From assembly GCF_007362775.1 (NCBI RefSeq), contig NZ_CP041692.1, positions 3,844,001-3,908,000 of the forward strand: a stretch of 64,000 bases of DNA, read 5' to 3'. The notes beneath the pieces are model-generated. The model ran no database searches and was not told where the DNA came from. It worked only from the letters and a program-made list of their open reading frames with translations. A program made the translations under genes and the position numbers. Positions 17,265-25,385 of the stretch are shown piece after piece. Origin of the DNA: Microlunatus elymi. Lineage in GTDB: Bacteria > Actinomycetota > Actinomycetes > Propionibacteriales > Propionibacteriaceae. Numbering within the stretch: the first letter of the stretch is position 1; the number at the start of each line of letters is the position of its first letter.

Positions 17265-17873
17265 TCAGGACATGCAGGCGTTGATCAACCGGTTGAAGCC
17301 GATCCGGGCGTGCTGGATCGCCTTCGGATCAAGATCAAGTTGCATGGCGTGGTTGAGCGAGAGCATCAGCCCGGTGGCCTCGAAGATCACTTGCTCGACG
17401 TCGGTGTCGGGGGCGAACGAACCGTCGCCGATCGCGACCTCGATCTGTTCGGCCAGGTAGGTCCGCCAGTCGTCGGTGAGCCGCCGGGCGACGTCGTGCA
17501 CCGGCCCGGGCCGGCCGTCGTAGTCGGTGGTCACCTGGGTGAAGAAGCAGCCGCCGGGAAAGACGCCGCGTTCCAGATGGGAGATCCAGGCGTCGACCAG
17601 CGCCCGCAGCCGGGGCAGGCCGGCTGGGGCGTGGGCGGCCGGCAGGATCACCTCGCGCCGATAGATCCGCACCGCCTCGTTGAGCACACCGAGCTGGAGA
17701 TCCAGCTTGTTGCCGAAATGCCCGATCACACCGGACTTGCTCATCGCCAGTTCGTCGGCCAGCCGGCCCAGGGTGATGGCGTCCAAGCCCTCGGTCGAGG
17801 CGATGTCCACTCCCGCGGCGACGATGAGGTGCCGGGTCTGCTGCGCCTGCGCTGCCGAACGTCGTGGACTCAC
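17265..17873 (-). CDS. TetR family transcriptional regulator
   Basis: 202 residues. The N-terminal helix-turn-helix (ITLGRLADELAMSKSGVIGHFGNKLDLQ, about residues 34-61) is a textbook TetR domain. The C-terminal ligand domain contains GGCFFTQVTTDYDGRPGPV, as in the TetR_C subgroup that often controls lipid or xenobiotic genes. It is divergent from fabH, sharing a 58-bp promoter gap, and converges with the phosphotransferase gene 6 bp away. It may regulate fabH, itself or both (inference). Confidence 0.88.
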   Translation of the reverse strand: MSPRRSAAQAQQTRHLIVAAGVDIASTEGLDAITLGRLADELAMSKSGVIGHFGNKLDLQLGVLNEAVRIYRREVILPAAHAPAGLPRLRALVDAWISHLERGVFPGGCFFTQVTTDYDGRPGPVHDVARRLTDDWRTYLAEQIEVAIGDGSFAPDTDVEQVIFEATGLMLSLNHAMQLDLDPKAIQHARIGFNRLINACMS

Positions 17874-17931
17874 AGCTAAAGATTAACGCAGGGAATATTT
17901 TAGAGAACGGGCGTACGCTAAACTCCGCGTC
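17874..17931. promoter_or_regulatory. Divergent TetR-fabH promoter/operator region
   Basis: A short AT-rich 58-bp gap in an otherwise GC-rich region. CTAAA near 17876 and TTTTAG near 17900 form an imperfect dyad around GATTAACGCAGGGAATA, and another CTAAA occurs near 17919. Such a small gap between divergent genes means that a TetR dimer here would block both promoters. Confidence 0.45.
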
Positions 17932-18960
17932 GTGACCGATGACATCCCGGCCAACGAGCCGTCGACGCAGTCCGTTCCCGGCACGGGAACCGCGGCCGAG
18001 GTCCCGCAACCGACGCGGCACGGCTCCGAGATCATCGGCGCCGGCTACTATCAGCCGGCCCGGGTGCTCAGCAACCATGACCTCGAAGGCATGGTCGAGA
18101 CCAACGACGAATGGATCCGGCAGCGGACCGGGATTCGCGAACGCCGGATCGCCGGCGACGACGAGACGGTCCCGATGATGGCCACCGCCGCCGCCCAGGA
18201 TGCCTTGGACAACGCCGGCGTCACCGCCGCGGCGGTCGATCTGATCGTGGTCGCGACCTGCACCTCGGACCAGCGCTCCCCCAACACCGCCGGCCGGGTG
18301 TCGAAGAATCTCGGCACGCCGTCGCCGGTGGCGATGGACATCAACGTGGCCTGTTCCGGATTCGTGCATGCGCTGGCGATCGCCGACCAGGCGATCCAGG
18401 CCGGCACCGCCACCACCGCGCTGGTGATCGCCTCGGAGAAACTGAGTGCCGTCACCGACTGGACCGACCGCAGCACCTGCATCCTGATCGCCGACGGAGC
18501 CGGCGCGTTGGTTCTGCGCCGTTCCGACCGGCCTCGGATCAGTCCGGTCACCTGGGGCACCGAGCCGGACCTGACCGACGCCGTCGTGATCGAGCCGCCA
18601 ACGAACAAGTTCGTCCAGGACGGCAAGCAGGTCTTCAAGTGGGCGATCTCCGAGGCCGCGGGTTACGCCAGCAAGACCGTAACCAACGCCGGTTTTCAGC
18701 TCGAGGATCTCGGCGGACTCTTCAGCCACCAGGCCAATCTCCGGATCATCGAGCCGCTGGCCCGACAGCTCGGACTGGCCGACAAGATCGTCGCCACCGA
18801 CGTGGTCACCTCCGGCAACACCTCGGCGGCCTCCATCCCGCTGGCCTTCGCCAAGATGTGGCAGGCCGGCGAACTCCCCGCCGACACCCCGTTCCTGCTG
18901 TTCGCCTTCGGCGGCGGCTTCGCCTACGCCGGCCTGGTCGCCCACACCCCCCGAGTTTGA
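17932..18960 (+). CDS. fabH: 3-oxoacyl-ACP synthase III (KAS III)
   Basis: 342 residues. The catalytic triad is Cys141 in INVACSGFVHAL, His266 in LFSHQANLRII and Asn296 in TSGNTSAASIP. FabH primes fatty acid synthesis by condensing an acyl-CoA with malonyl-ACP. A branched-chain starter is likely in an actinobacterium (inference). The N-terminus is about 30 residues longer than usual, before the normal SEIIGAGYYQP start, because the first in-frame start is GTG at 17932; no internal start with a better ribosome-binding site was seen. It is separated from the fabD operon by the phosphotransferase and TetR genes, unlike Streptomyces, where it lies between fabD and acpP. Confidence 0.94.
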   Translation: MTDDIPANEPSTQSVPGTGTAAEVPQPTRHGSEIIGAGYYQPARVLSNHDLEGMVETNDEWIRQRTGIRERRIAGDDETVPMMATAAAQDALDNAGVTAAAVDLIVVATCTSDQRSPNTAGRVSKNLGTPSPVAMDINVACSGFVHALAIADQAIQAGTATTALVIASEKLSAVTDWTDRSTCILIADGAGALVLRRSDRPRISPVTWGTEPDLTDAVVIEPPTNKFVQDGKQVFKWAISEAAGYASKTVTNAGFQLEDLGGLFSHQANLRIIEPLARQLGLADKIVATDVVTSGNTSAASIPLAFAKMWQAGELPADTPFLLFAFGGGFAYAGLVAHTPRV

Positions 18961-18979
18961 TTTGTTCGCTTCGCTCACG

Positions 18980-18995
18980 CGGGGGGCGACCCCCG
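18980..18995 (+). terminator. GNRA-loop hairpin downstream of fabH
   Basis: CGGGGG, loop GCGA, then CCCCCG lies 20 bp after the fabH stop. A second G/C-rich stretch (GGACCCCCGG) follows. A short stable stem with a GNRA tetraloop is a plausible intrinsic terminator, although no U-tract follows. Confidence 0.5.
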
Positions 18996-19118
18996 GACCC
19001 CCGGGCGTGGCCGCTTCCACAAATCATCTCCACTCGGCCGCTCCGCGACCGGCGGCATACGCGGCCGCGGGTGCGTTCCCCGAGTAAGACGCCGCTGCTC
19101 TGCGGTGACGATCGGAAG

Positions 19119-20507
19119 TCACATCGAGATTTCGTGGGGTTGGACGTCGAGTTGGCCGCGGCCCTGCTGGCTGGTGACGGCGTTGTCGATCACCGGTTCG
19201 GGTTCGCCGGCGGTCTTCATCCAGGCCAGCAGCCGATCGCGCAGATGATCACTGAGCTCGCGGTGGGACGGTAGGCCGACCAGATTGTTCAGTTCGTACG
19301 GGTCCGCCTCGAGGTCGTAGAGATATCGCTCGACGTAGTGATCACTGCCGGCATCCTTCGGATCCGCATCCGGTGCCTGGATGCCGTACTTCCACCGCTG
19401 GGTCCGGATCGCGCGTGCGGTCTCGGACTCGCTGACCTGAATGAACGCCTCCCCCGCCGGCCGTTCGGCCGAATGCATCGCGGGCACCAGGGACGGCTGA
19501 ATCCCCACCGGGGCGTCGATTCCGGCCAACTCGTACAAGGTGGCCGGCAGTCCGACGGTGCTGACCACGTCCTCGACCACCCGGCCGCGCGGCACCCGCG
19601 GTCCCCTGATCATCAGCGGCACCCGGGTGGAGCCGTCGTGCACCGAGCGCTTGTACTCGCTGTTGCGGGTCTTGAAGTGACAACCATGATCAGAACTGAA
19701 GACGGTGATCGTCTCGTCGTACAGGCCGAGGCTGCGCAACGCGTCCAGCAGCCGGCCGTACGCCTCGTCCATCCGCTTGATCATCCCGTAGTAGCCGCCG
19801 ATCTGCTGGAACGTGGTTCCGTGCAGGCTGGCCAGATCCGGCGGCAGCCAGCTGCCGTGATAGCGGTCGCGATACACCTCCGGCGCCGGGTAGTCGTCTC
19901 GCCGATTCTGGTGATGCGGCTCCAGGAAGGACAGGAACAGCAGGAACGGTTCGTGCTGATGGTCAACCAGGTAACGGATCGCGGCGTCGGTGAGCGCGTC
20001 GATCCGGTAGCCGGGCAGGTCGACCGGCTCACCGTCGTTGTCGTAGAGCCGGGTCGAGTACGAGTCCGAGGTGTGCTCGAGTGCGTTGGCGGCCAGCCAG
20101 TCGTCGTAGCCGCCGCGCTGCTCCGGCCGCACCGGCCCCTTGGAACCGGGGTCGGCGAGATGCCACTTGCCGAGGTAGCCGGTGCGGTAGCCGGCCGCAC
20201 CGAACCGCTTGGCCAGGGTGTCGGCGTCGGTGGCCAGATTCAGACCGTTGCGGTGCACGCCGTTGGTGGTGGCGAAATTCCCTGTCTGCAAACAGGATCT
20301 GGCCGGGGTGCAGAGCGGCTGCGGGGTATGCGCGTTGTCGAACCAGGTGCCGGATCGGGCAGCATGATCAAGATTGGGCGTCAACTCGACCGGGTTGCCG
20401 CCGATCCCGGTGGCGTCCCAGCGTTGTTGATCGGTGAGGAAGACGATCACCGGCGGCATGCTCGGCCGCTCGGCCCGGCGACGGTTGAGGGCGCTGAATT
20501 CGGTCAT
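19119..20507 (-). CDS. Type I sulfatase (arylsulfatase/glycan sulfatase family)
   Basis: 462 residues. The sulfatase signature CTPAR begins at Cys66 (C-x-P-x-R), the cysteine converted to formylglycine by a separate enzyme. VIVFLTDQQRWD gives the Ca-binding Asp26, and GYLGKWHLAD and VFSSDHG are the other conserved metal and substrate motifs. Such enzymes remove sulfate from aryl esters or glycans. It overlaps the glycosidase gene (ATGA) and is last in a DinB-GH4-sulfatase operon. No signal peptide is visible, so it looks cytoplasmic. An inner ATG at 20459 (MPPVIVFL) is a possible alternative start. Confidence 0.88.
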   Translation of the reverse strand: MTEFSALNRRRAERPSMPPVIVFLTDQQRWDATGIGGNPVELTPNLDHAARSGTWFDNAHTPQPLCTPARSCLQTGNFATTNGVHRNGLNLATDADTLAKRFGAAGYRTGYLGKWHLADPGSKGPVRPEQRGGYDDWLAANALEHTSDSYSTRLYDNDGEPVDLPGYRIDALTDAAIRYLVDHQHEPFLLFLSFLEPHHQNRRDDYPAPEVYRDRYHGSWLPPDLASLHGTTFQQIGGYYGMIKRMDEAYGRLLDALRSLGLYDETITVFSSDHGCHFKTRNSEYKRSVHDGSTRVPLMIRGPRVPRGRVVEDVVSTVGLPATLYELAGIDAPVGIQPSLVPAMHSAERPAGEAFIQVSESETARAIRTQRWKYGIQAPDADPKDAGSDHYVERYLYDLEADPYELNNLVGLPSHRELSDHLRDRLLAWMKTAGEPEPVIDNAVTSQQGRGQLDVQPHEISM

Positions 20508-21874
20508 CGTCGTCCTTCGAACAGGTCGTGCAGTTGTGGATGGTGCTCGCAGTAGCGATCGAGCAATTTATCCGCCACCGACACCGAGTCAACCAACGGG
20601 TGCAGGGCGAACGCCAGCAGTGCTTCTGTTCGCGAACCTTCTCGGACTGCGGTGATGACGTGTCGTTCGACGGCCTTGACCTGCTGCATCAGCCCGAGTT
20701 CGCGCAGTCCCGGCTGTCGATCCAAGACCAGCGAATGGACGCCGTTGGCGTCGATCATGGTGGGCACCTCCACCACGGCGTCGGCGGCCAGTCCGGCGAC
20801 GGTGCCGCGATTGCGGACGTTGAGGATCGCCGTCGATCGTTGATCCCGGCTGATCGCTTGCATCACGGCCAGAGCGACCCCGGCATAACCCAGCTGGCCC
20901 GGGTCGGCAGCGGGATGATGATCATGATCCGTGGCCGGTGCGCCCTGTGATCCGCCCTTGGCCTCGGCCATATAGCTCGCCTCGCGCCGATCCACCGCCC
21001 GCTGCCAACTCGTCGCCGGCGACTCGGCCGCAGCAGCCTCGCGATAGAAGGCGGACTGCGTCTCCGCCAGGAAGTCTCCCCGGGTCGGGCCGGAGCCGAT
21101 GATCTTGGCCACCGCTTCGCGGGTGAAGTCGTAGTAGTACAGGTATTCGTTAGGAATCATGCCCAGCGCCCGCAGCCAGTCCGGGCCGAAGATCGTCGCC
21201 TCCTCCAGTTGGGCGAGAAGATGATCATCGGCCAGCAGCTCGGGCAGCACGTCCCGGCCGCGAACCAGGATCCGACGCATCCAGCCGAGGTGGTTGAGCC
21301 CGACGTAGTCGAGCTGGAGCTGATCATGATCATGGCCGAGGATGCCGGCCACCCGGCGGCCCAGCTCGGACGGAGTGTCGCAGATTCCGACCACTCGGTC
21401 ACCGAGTTCGGCTTGCAGGGCTTCGGTGATGATGCCGGCCGGGTTGGTGAAGTTCAGCAGGTACGCGTCGGGTGCCACTTGCTTGATCCGTCGGGCGATG
21501 TCGATCATCACCGGCAGCGTCCGTAACGCGTACGCGATCCCGCCCGGCCCGGTGGTCTCCTGCCCCAACACCCCAAGATCAAGAGCGATGTGTTCGTCCA
21601 GCTGCCGACCGTGCACTCCGCCGACCCGGATGGCGGCAAACACGAAATCACTGCACTGCAGGGCACTGTCGAGGTCGTCGGCGGCTTCCAGTGTGGGCGG
21701 GCTCGGAAATTCGGCAGCCAGCTGGTTCAAGATCTTGATCATGGTCGACTGCCGGGCCGGATCGGCGTCGTACAGGGCAACCCGGTCCACCCGCGGGGTC
21801 TCGGTGTCGCGTAGCAACGCCTGCCAGACGAACGGCGTACGGAATCCACCGCCGCCGAGGATGCAGAGCTTCAT
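20504..21874 (-). CDS. Family 4 glycoside hydrolase (6-phospho-beta-glucosidase-like)
   Basis: 456 residues. The N-terminus MKLCILGGGGFRTPF is the NAD-binding Rossmann motif of GH4 enzymes. GQETTGPGGIAYALRTLPV, NFTNPAGIITEAL, GICDTPSELG and GLNHLGWMRR are the conserved sugar and metal motifs. GH4 enzymes cleave glycosides by an NAD- and Mn-dependent redox mechanism, usually on phosphorylated disaccharides. A longer in-frame extension upstream of 21874 overlaps the DinB gene and has no GH4 similarity. The start lies 2 bp after the DinB stop, so translation is coupled. Its partner sulfatase suggests use of sulfated or phosphorylated sugars. Confidence 0.92.
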   Translation of the reverse strand: MKLCILGGGGFRTPFVWQALLRDTETPRVDRVALYDADPARQSTMIKILNQLAAEFPSPPTLEAADDLDSALQCSDFVFAAIRVGGVHGRQLDEHIALDLGVLGQETTGPGGIAYALRTLPVMIDIARRIKQVAPDAYLLNFTNPAGIITEALQAELGDRVVGICDTPSELGRRVAGILGHDHDQLQLDYVGLNHLGWMRRILVRGRDVLPELLADDHLLAQLEEATIFGPDWLRALGMIPNEYLYYYDFTREAVAKIIGSGPTRGDFLAETQSAFYREAAAAESPATSWQRAVDRREASYMAEAKGGSQGAPATDHDHHPAADPGQLGYAGVALAVMQAISRDQRSTAILNVRNRGTVAGLAADAVVEVPTMIDANGVHSLVLDRQPGLRELGLMQQVKAVERHVITAVREGSRTEALLAFALHPLVDSVSVADKLLDRYCEHHPQLHDLFEGRR

Positions 21875-21876
21875 GA

Positions 21877-22452
21877 TCAGTCGAAGCTCTCGGCCAGCCG
21901 CCGCAACCGGGCGGTGTAGTCCGACCAGTCCTGATCGCCGAGGTCGGGCATGTTGGAGTGGGCCGTCGACATGCCGGCGGCCCCGTCGGTCAATTCGCGG
22001 ACGATGTCCAGCTGTCCGGCGTGCCGTGCCTCCTCCGCAATCACGTGCACCAGCACCGTGTGCAGGGTGGTGTTTCGTCGCTCCGGCGGCCACCAGGGCA
22101 CCAGACCGGGCGCATCAAGATCAAGAGCGTCGATGGTCGCATCGGCGTGCGCCCACGCCCGCCGGCCGAAATCTCGTACCCAATCGACTGTTTGATCTTC
22201 GGTCGCCCACATGTCGGAGTTGGGCTCGGCTTGCGGATCCATCCATGGCAACGGCTCGGCGAAAGGTCGGTCGAAGACAGCGCCGAGATACTCGACCTCG
22301 GTGCTGATCACGTGCTTCACCACGCCGAGCAGGTTGGTCCCGGTCGGCGTCAACGGCATCCGCAACTGCCGCTCGGACAACCCGTCCAGCTTCCACAGCA
22401 GGGCATCGCGCTGCCGCTGCAGGTAATACGCCAGCGTCTGCTTCTCGTCCAT
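21877..22452 (-). CDS. DinB family protein (DUF664)
   Basis: 191 residues. A four-helix-bundle DinB-like protein with the three-histidine metal site: VVKHVISTEVEYLG near residue 45, and LVHVIAEEARHAGQLDIVRE near 135-154. WMDPQAEPNSDMWATEDQT is common in the DUF664 subgroup. Members may be bacillithiol- or mycothiol-dependent transferases, but no function can be assigned here. It is the first gene of the GH4-sulfatase operon. Confidence 0.85.
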   Translation of the reverse strand: MDEKQTLAYYLQRQRDALLWKLDGLSERQLRMPLTPTGTNLLGVVKHVISTEVEYLGAVFDRPFAEPLPWMDPQAEPNSDMWATEDQTVDWVRDFGRRAWAHADATIDALDLDAPGLVPWWPPERRNTTLHTVLVHVIAEEARHAGQLDIVRELTDGAAGMSTAHSNMPDLGDQDWSDYTARLRRLAESFD

Positions 22453-22515
22453 GTCAGCAACCTACCGGCGATGCCCGGAGCATCGCGCGCTTCTGCTTCC
22501 AAGCGATCGGCCCGG

Positions 22516-23322
22516 CTACCTCAGCACATAACAGGCGATCGCGCTCGCCGCGGCGACGTTGAGCGAGTCGACGCCCTCCTGCATGGGGACCTTCGCGACG
22601 ACCTCGGCCCGCTCGATCCAGCTGCGGGACAGGCCGGCCCCCTCGGTGCCGAGCATGACCGCCACCTTCTGACCGGGTCGATCGGTCAGCATCGTACGAA
22701 CCTGATCAAGATCAACAGCTTCGTCGGTCAACGCCAGCGCGACCGTGCAAAAACCATGATCGTTGAGCAGCGGGATCGCACGTCCCCAGTCATCGAATCG
22801 CGCCCAGGGCAACGAGAACACCGACCCCATGCTGACCTTGATCGACCGCCGATACAGCGGATCGGCCGAGCGCGGCGACAGCAGCGCGCCCCGCCAACCC
22901 AGCCCAGCGGCGTTGCGCAGGATGGCGCCGACGTTGGCGTGATCGACGATGTCTTCCAAGATCACCAGCCGGTCGTAGCCAAGCAGGTCTTCGACACCGT
23001 GCCGCAGCTGTCGATACAGCGAGGCCAGCGCGCCGCGATGGACGTGGAAGCCGGTGATCTCCTCGGCCAGTTGCTCGGTGACCAGGTAGACCGGTACGTC
23101 GTCATGATCAACCAGTACGTCGGACAACGAATCCAACCACCGCTCGGCCAGCAGGAACGACCGCGGCGGATAGCCCGCCGTGACCGCCCGTCGAATCACC
23201 TTCTCCCCTTCGGCGATGAAGAGGCCGCGTTCGGCCTCCAGATGCTTGCGCAGGTTGACGTCACGGAGCCGTACGTAGTCGTCCAGCCGACGGTCGGCCG
23301 GATCCGAAATCGGGATGATCAT
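22516..23322 (-). CDS. TrmH/SpoU family RNA 2'-O-methyltransferase
   Basis: 268 residues. An N-terminal substrate-binding domain (about 1-105) is followed by the SPOUT catalytic domain. The knot motifs are VILEDIVDHANVGAILRNAAGLG, VMLGTEGAGLSRSW and VPMQEGVDSLNVAAASAIACY, which bind S-adenosylmethionine and the ribose. The target (tRNA or 23S rRNA) is not predictable. It begins 6 bp after the siroheme-synthesis gene and probably shares its transcript. Confidence 0.9.
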   Translation of the reverse strand: MIIPISDPADRRLDDYVRLRDVNLRKHLEAERGLFIAEGEKVIRRAVTAGYPPRSFLLAERWLDSLSDVLVDHDDVPVYLVTEQLAEEITGFHVHRGALASLYRQLRHGVEDLLGYDRLVILEDIVDHANVGAILRNAAGLGWRGALLSPRSADPLYRRSIKVSMGSVFSLPWARFDDWGRAIPLLNDHGFCTVALALTDEAVDLDQVRTMLTDRPGQKVAVMLGTEGAGLSRSWIERAEVVAKVPMQEGVDSLNVAAASAIACYVLR

Positions 23323-23328
23323 GAAATC

Positions 23329-23817
23329 TCAGTCCGTCGGCCGCTCGGCGTCGGCGTCGATGATCTTGGTCAACGTGTCCAGCAGCGCATCGCGGAGACG
23401 CCGGGAGCGTCCATGATCACCGCCGGCCAGCACACCGAGCTGAACCCCGTCGATCTCACCGCTGGCCGGCGTCCAGGCCGTCGCGCGATCCCGGTTGTCG
23501 CTGCGGACACAGAAGATCCGCGCTCGTTCCGCCACGCTCGACACCTGTTCGTTGCAGCCCGGATCGTCGGTGGCGGCCAGCACATACCAGGCGCCGTCCA
23601 GGTCGGCCGGTTGAAAGGTGCGCCGGCTCCAGGTCAGCCTGCCCTCCTCGGCTCTCCGCGCGATCACCGGCGTGGCCTCGGGTGCAATCACCTCGACGTC
23701 CGCGCCCGCATCCAGCAACCGGCCCAGCCGCCGTTCCGCCACTCGACCGGCCCCGACCACGACCACCCGGCGCCCGGCCAGCCGGAGCCCGGTCAGGTAG
23801 GGGGTCGGTTCACTCAT
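23329..23817 (-). CDS. Precorrin-2 dehydrogenase / sirohydrochlorin ferrochelatase domain protein (CysG N-terminal type)
   Basis: About 162 residues matching the NAD-binding part of siroheme synthase. LTGLRLAGRRVVVVGAGRVAERRLGRLL is the Rossmann loop, followed by ADVEVIAPEAT, YVLAATDDPGCNEQV and VRSDNRDRATAWTPA. It should oxidise precorrin-2 to sirohydrochlorin. The ferrochelatase helical domain present in CysG and Met8 seems to be short or missing. The ATG at 23817 is chosen; a GTG lies 6 bp upstream. Siroheme is needed for sulfite and nitrite reductases, none of which is in the window. Confidence 0.87.
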   Translation of the reverse strand: MSEPTPYLTGLRLAGRRVVVVGAGRVAERRLGRLLDAGADVEVIAPEATPVIARRAEEGRLTWSRRTFQPADLDGAWYVLAATDDPGCNEQVSSVAERARIFCVRSDNRDRATAWTPASGEIDGVQLGVLAGGDHGRSRRLRDALLDTLTKIIDADAERPTD

Positions 23818-23843
23818 GGGCACATCATCGCAGCCGCACGACG

Positions 23844-24134
23844 TCAGTCGTCGCGCCGGCGCTGCTCGAGTCGACCCCGGAGCTTCCGATTCTGGTCCTG
23901 CAGATCGAGCACCATCGCCACCCCGGCGAGGTTGAGCCCGGCGTCCATCAGCTCACTCACCCGACGCAGCCGGTCCACGTCGTCCTGGCTGTAGCGCCTG
24001 GTGCCGCCTTCGGTACGAGCCGGCCGGACCAGTCCTGCCCGCTCGTAGGCACGCAGATTCTGCGGCCCGGTGCCCGCCAACTCGGCCGCCACCGCGATAC
24101 CGAAGACGGGACGATCCCGGGTTGGATCGGGCAC
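23844..24134 (-). CDS. MerR-type heat-shock repressor, HspR-like
   Basis: About 96 residues. A winged-helix MerR domain ([28 protein letters not shown]) with the HspR-like [37 protein letters not shown]. The short coiled C-terminus is rich in Arg and Gln. HspR represses chaperone operons by binding HAIR elements, with DnaK as co-repressor. Divergent hsp20 and a HAIR-like site at 24157-24177 support a role in controlling Hsp20. Starts: GTG at 24134 has GAGGTGA upstream; GTG at 24143 is the alternative. Confidence 0.82.
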   Translation of the reverse strand: MPDPTRDRPVFGIAVAAELAGTGPQNLRAYERAGLVRPARTEGGTRRYSQDDVDRLRRVSELMDAGLNLAGVAMVLDLQDQNRKLRGRLEQRRRDD

Positions 24135-24156
24135 GGTGATCACCTCGGGACCGGGA

Positions 24157-24213
24157 CTTGAATCTTTCGGACGAACGCATTATATCTATGACTGCACCAC
24201 AGATTTGGTGCAG
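24157..24213 (+). promoter_or_regulatory. hsp20 promoter with HAIR-like site and inverted repeat
   Basis: TTGAAT at 24158-24163 and TATATC at 24181-24186 are 17 bp apart, a good sigma-70 promoter for an actinobacterium. CTTGAAT-N7-ACGAACG at 24157-24177 resembles the HspR HAIR consensus (CTTGAGT-N7-ACTCAAG), with one strong and one weak half. CTGCACCA at 24192-24199 and TGGTGCAG at 24206-24213 form a perfect inverted repeat around the expected transcription start. The layout suggests dual negative control. Confidence 0.6.
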
Positions 24214-24261
24214 CCTGCGCATCGATGTTTCTGGTTTCGTTCAACGGAGGTGAAGACAACG

Positions 24262-24684
24262 ATGTTGATGCGTACCGATCCGTTCCGTGAGCTGGATCGC
24301 CTGACCCAACAGGTCCTGGGCACGAGCAGCCGCCCGGCCGTGATGCCGATGGACGCCTGGCGCGACGGGGACACCTTCCACGTCGAGTTCGATCTGCCGG
24401 GCATCGACACCGATTCCATCAGTCTCGATGTCGAGCGCAACGTGCTCACCATCCGGGCCGAACGCCCGATGGCCGAACCCACCGGCGAGCAGTTGGCCAG
24501 CGAACGCCCGCGCGGCGTGTTCAGCCGGCAACTGATCCTTGGCGACAATCTCGATCTCGAGCAGATCTCCGCCGGCTACAGCGAGGGTGTGCTGCGGCTG
24601 GAGATCCCGGTGGCCGAGCGAGCCAAGCCACGCAAGATCGAGATCAAGACCGACCGCCAGGAGGCCAAGGCGATCTCCTCCTGA
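24262..24684 (+). CDS. Small heat-shock protein Hsp20
   Basis: 140 residues with an alpha-crystallin domain from about residue 30 to 125. [54 protein letters not shown] and [21 protein letters not shown] are the usual strands, including the closing I-P-V motif that bridges dimers. It is an ATP-independent holdase. The ATG at 24262 has GGAGG 11 bp upstream. It is monocistronic, with a promoter/operator region shared with the divergent HspR-like gene and a strong terminator after it. Confidence 0.95.
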   Translation: MLMRTDPFRELDRLTQQVLGTSSRPAVMPMDAWRDGDTFHVEFDLPGIDTDSISLDVERNVLTIRAERPMAEPTGEQLASERPRGVFSRQLILGDNLDLEQISAGYSEGVLRLEIPVAERAKPRKIEIKTDRQEAKAISS

Positions 24685-24690
24685 GACCGA

Positions 24691-24725
24691 GGTGCCGGGC
24701 GAGAGACGTCAACTCGCCCGGCACC
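24691..24725 (+). terminator. Strong hairpin terminator of hsp20
   Basis: GGTGCCGGGCGAG at 24691-24703 pairs perfectly with CTCGCCCGGCACC at 24713-24725 across a 9-nt loop, just 6 bp after the hsp20 stop. The lack of a U-tract is usual for high-GC actinobacteria. Confidence 0.75.
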
Positions 24726-24816
24726 CTGCCGGGTCGACGCTCGGTGCCGCCATCCGCGTCTTGTTGGCGATGCCGTAGCGTGCCGGAAGGTCGACGGCGG
24801 CGGCGAGGAGAAGAAC

Positions 24817-25365
24817 GTGACACAGACCCCGGTGGGATTGGGAAACCTGGATTGGCAGCCGGCTGCCGATGCTCCCGAGTTGGTCGCCGAACCGGTGTCC
24901 CGGGCGCTGGCCGAGGGCATCCTGGATACCGGGTCCGTGTTTGTCACCCGGATCGATCCGACCCTCGCCGACACCGCCGCCTTCTGCGATGCCTTCGACT
25001 CCCCGGCGGAGAATTCGGCCAACTGCGTGGTCGTCAGCGGCCGCCGGGGCGATCAGAGCACGACCGCCGCCTGTCTGGTGCTGGCCACCGACAAGGCCGA
25101 CGTGAACAAGACCATCCGCAAGCATCTCGGCGTACGGAAGTTGAGTTTCGCACCGATGGACGACGCGGTGGCAGCGACCGGGATGGAGTACGGCGGCATC
25201 ACCCCGGTCGGACTGCCGGCGGACTGGCCGATCCTGATCGACACCGCCGTCACCGAACGCGACTGGATCGTGATCGGCAGCGGCATCCGCGGCAGCAAGC
25301 TGGCGATCCCGGGCGCCCTGGCAGGCAAGCTCCCGGGCGCCGAGATCCTCGACCTGGCCATCTGA
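24817..25365 (+). CDS. YbaK/EbsC family protein (aminoacyl-tRNA deacylase-like)
   Basis: 182 residues of the YbaK/prolyl-tRNA-editing fold: NSANCVVVSGRRGDQ, ACLVLATDKADVNKTIRKHLGVRKLSFAP and EYGGITPVGLPADWPILID. Members hydrolyse mischarged Cys- or Ala-tRNA(Pro) in trans. The GTG start follows GAGGAG. It is monocistronic, converging on the leftward SPFH gene with a 20-bp gap. The exact tRNA specificity is not predictable. Confidence 0.87.
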   Translation: MTQTPVGLGNLDWQPAADAPELVAEPVSRALAEGILDTGSVFVTRIDPTLADTAAFCDAFDSPAENSANCVVVSGRRGDQSTTAACLVLATDKADVNKTIRKHLGVRKLSFAPMDDAVAATGMEYGGITPVGLPADWPILIDTAVTERDWIVIGSGIRGSKLAIPGALAGKLPGAEILDLAI

Positions 25366-25385
25366 CCCGGTCCACCCCACAGCCG

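Noticed and set aside
18961-19118. Possible small gene or tRNA between fabH and the sulfatase gene
   Set aside because: The region is a G/C-rich hairpin plus low-complexity sequence; no tRNA arms or start with ribosome-binding site are seen.
21875-22093. Longer N-terminus for the GH4 enzyme
   Set aside because: The extension is Arg/Gly-rich, overlaps the DinB gene and is absent from the GH4 fold, which begins MKLCILGGGG at 21874.
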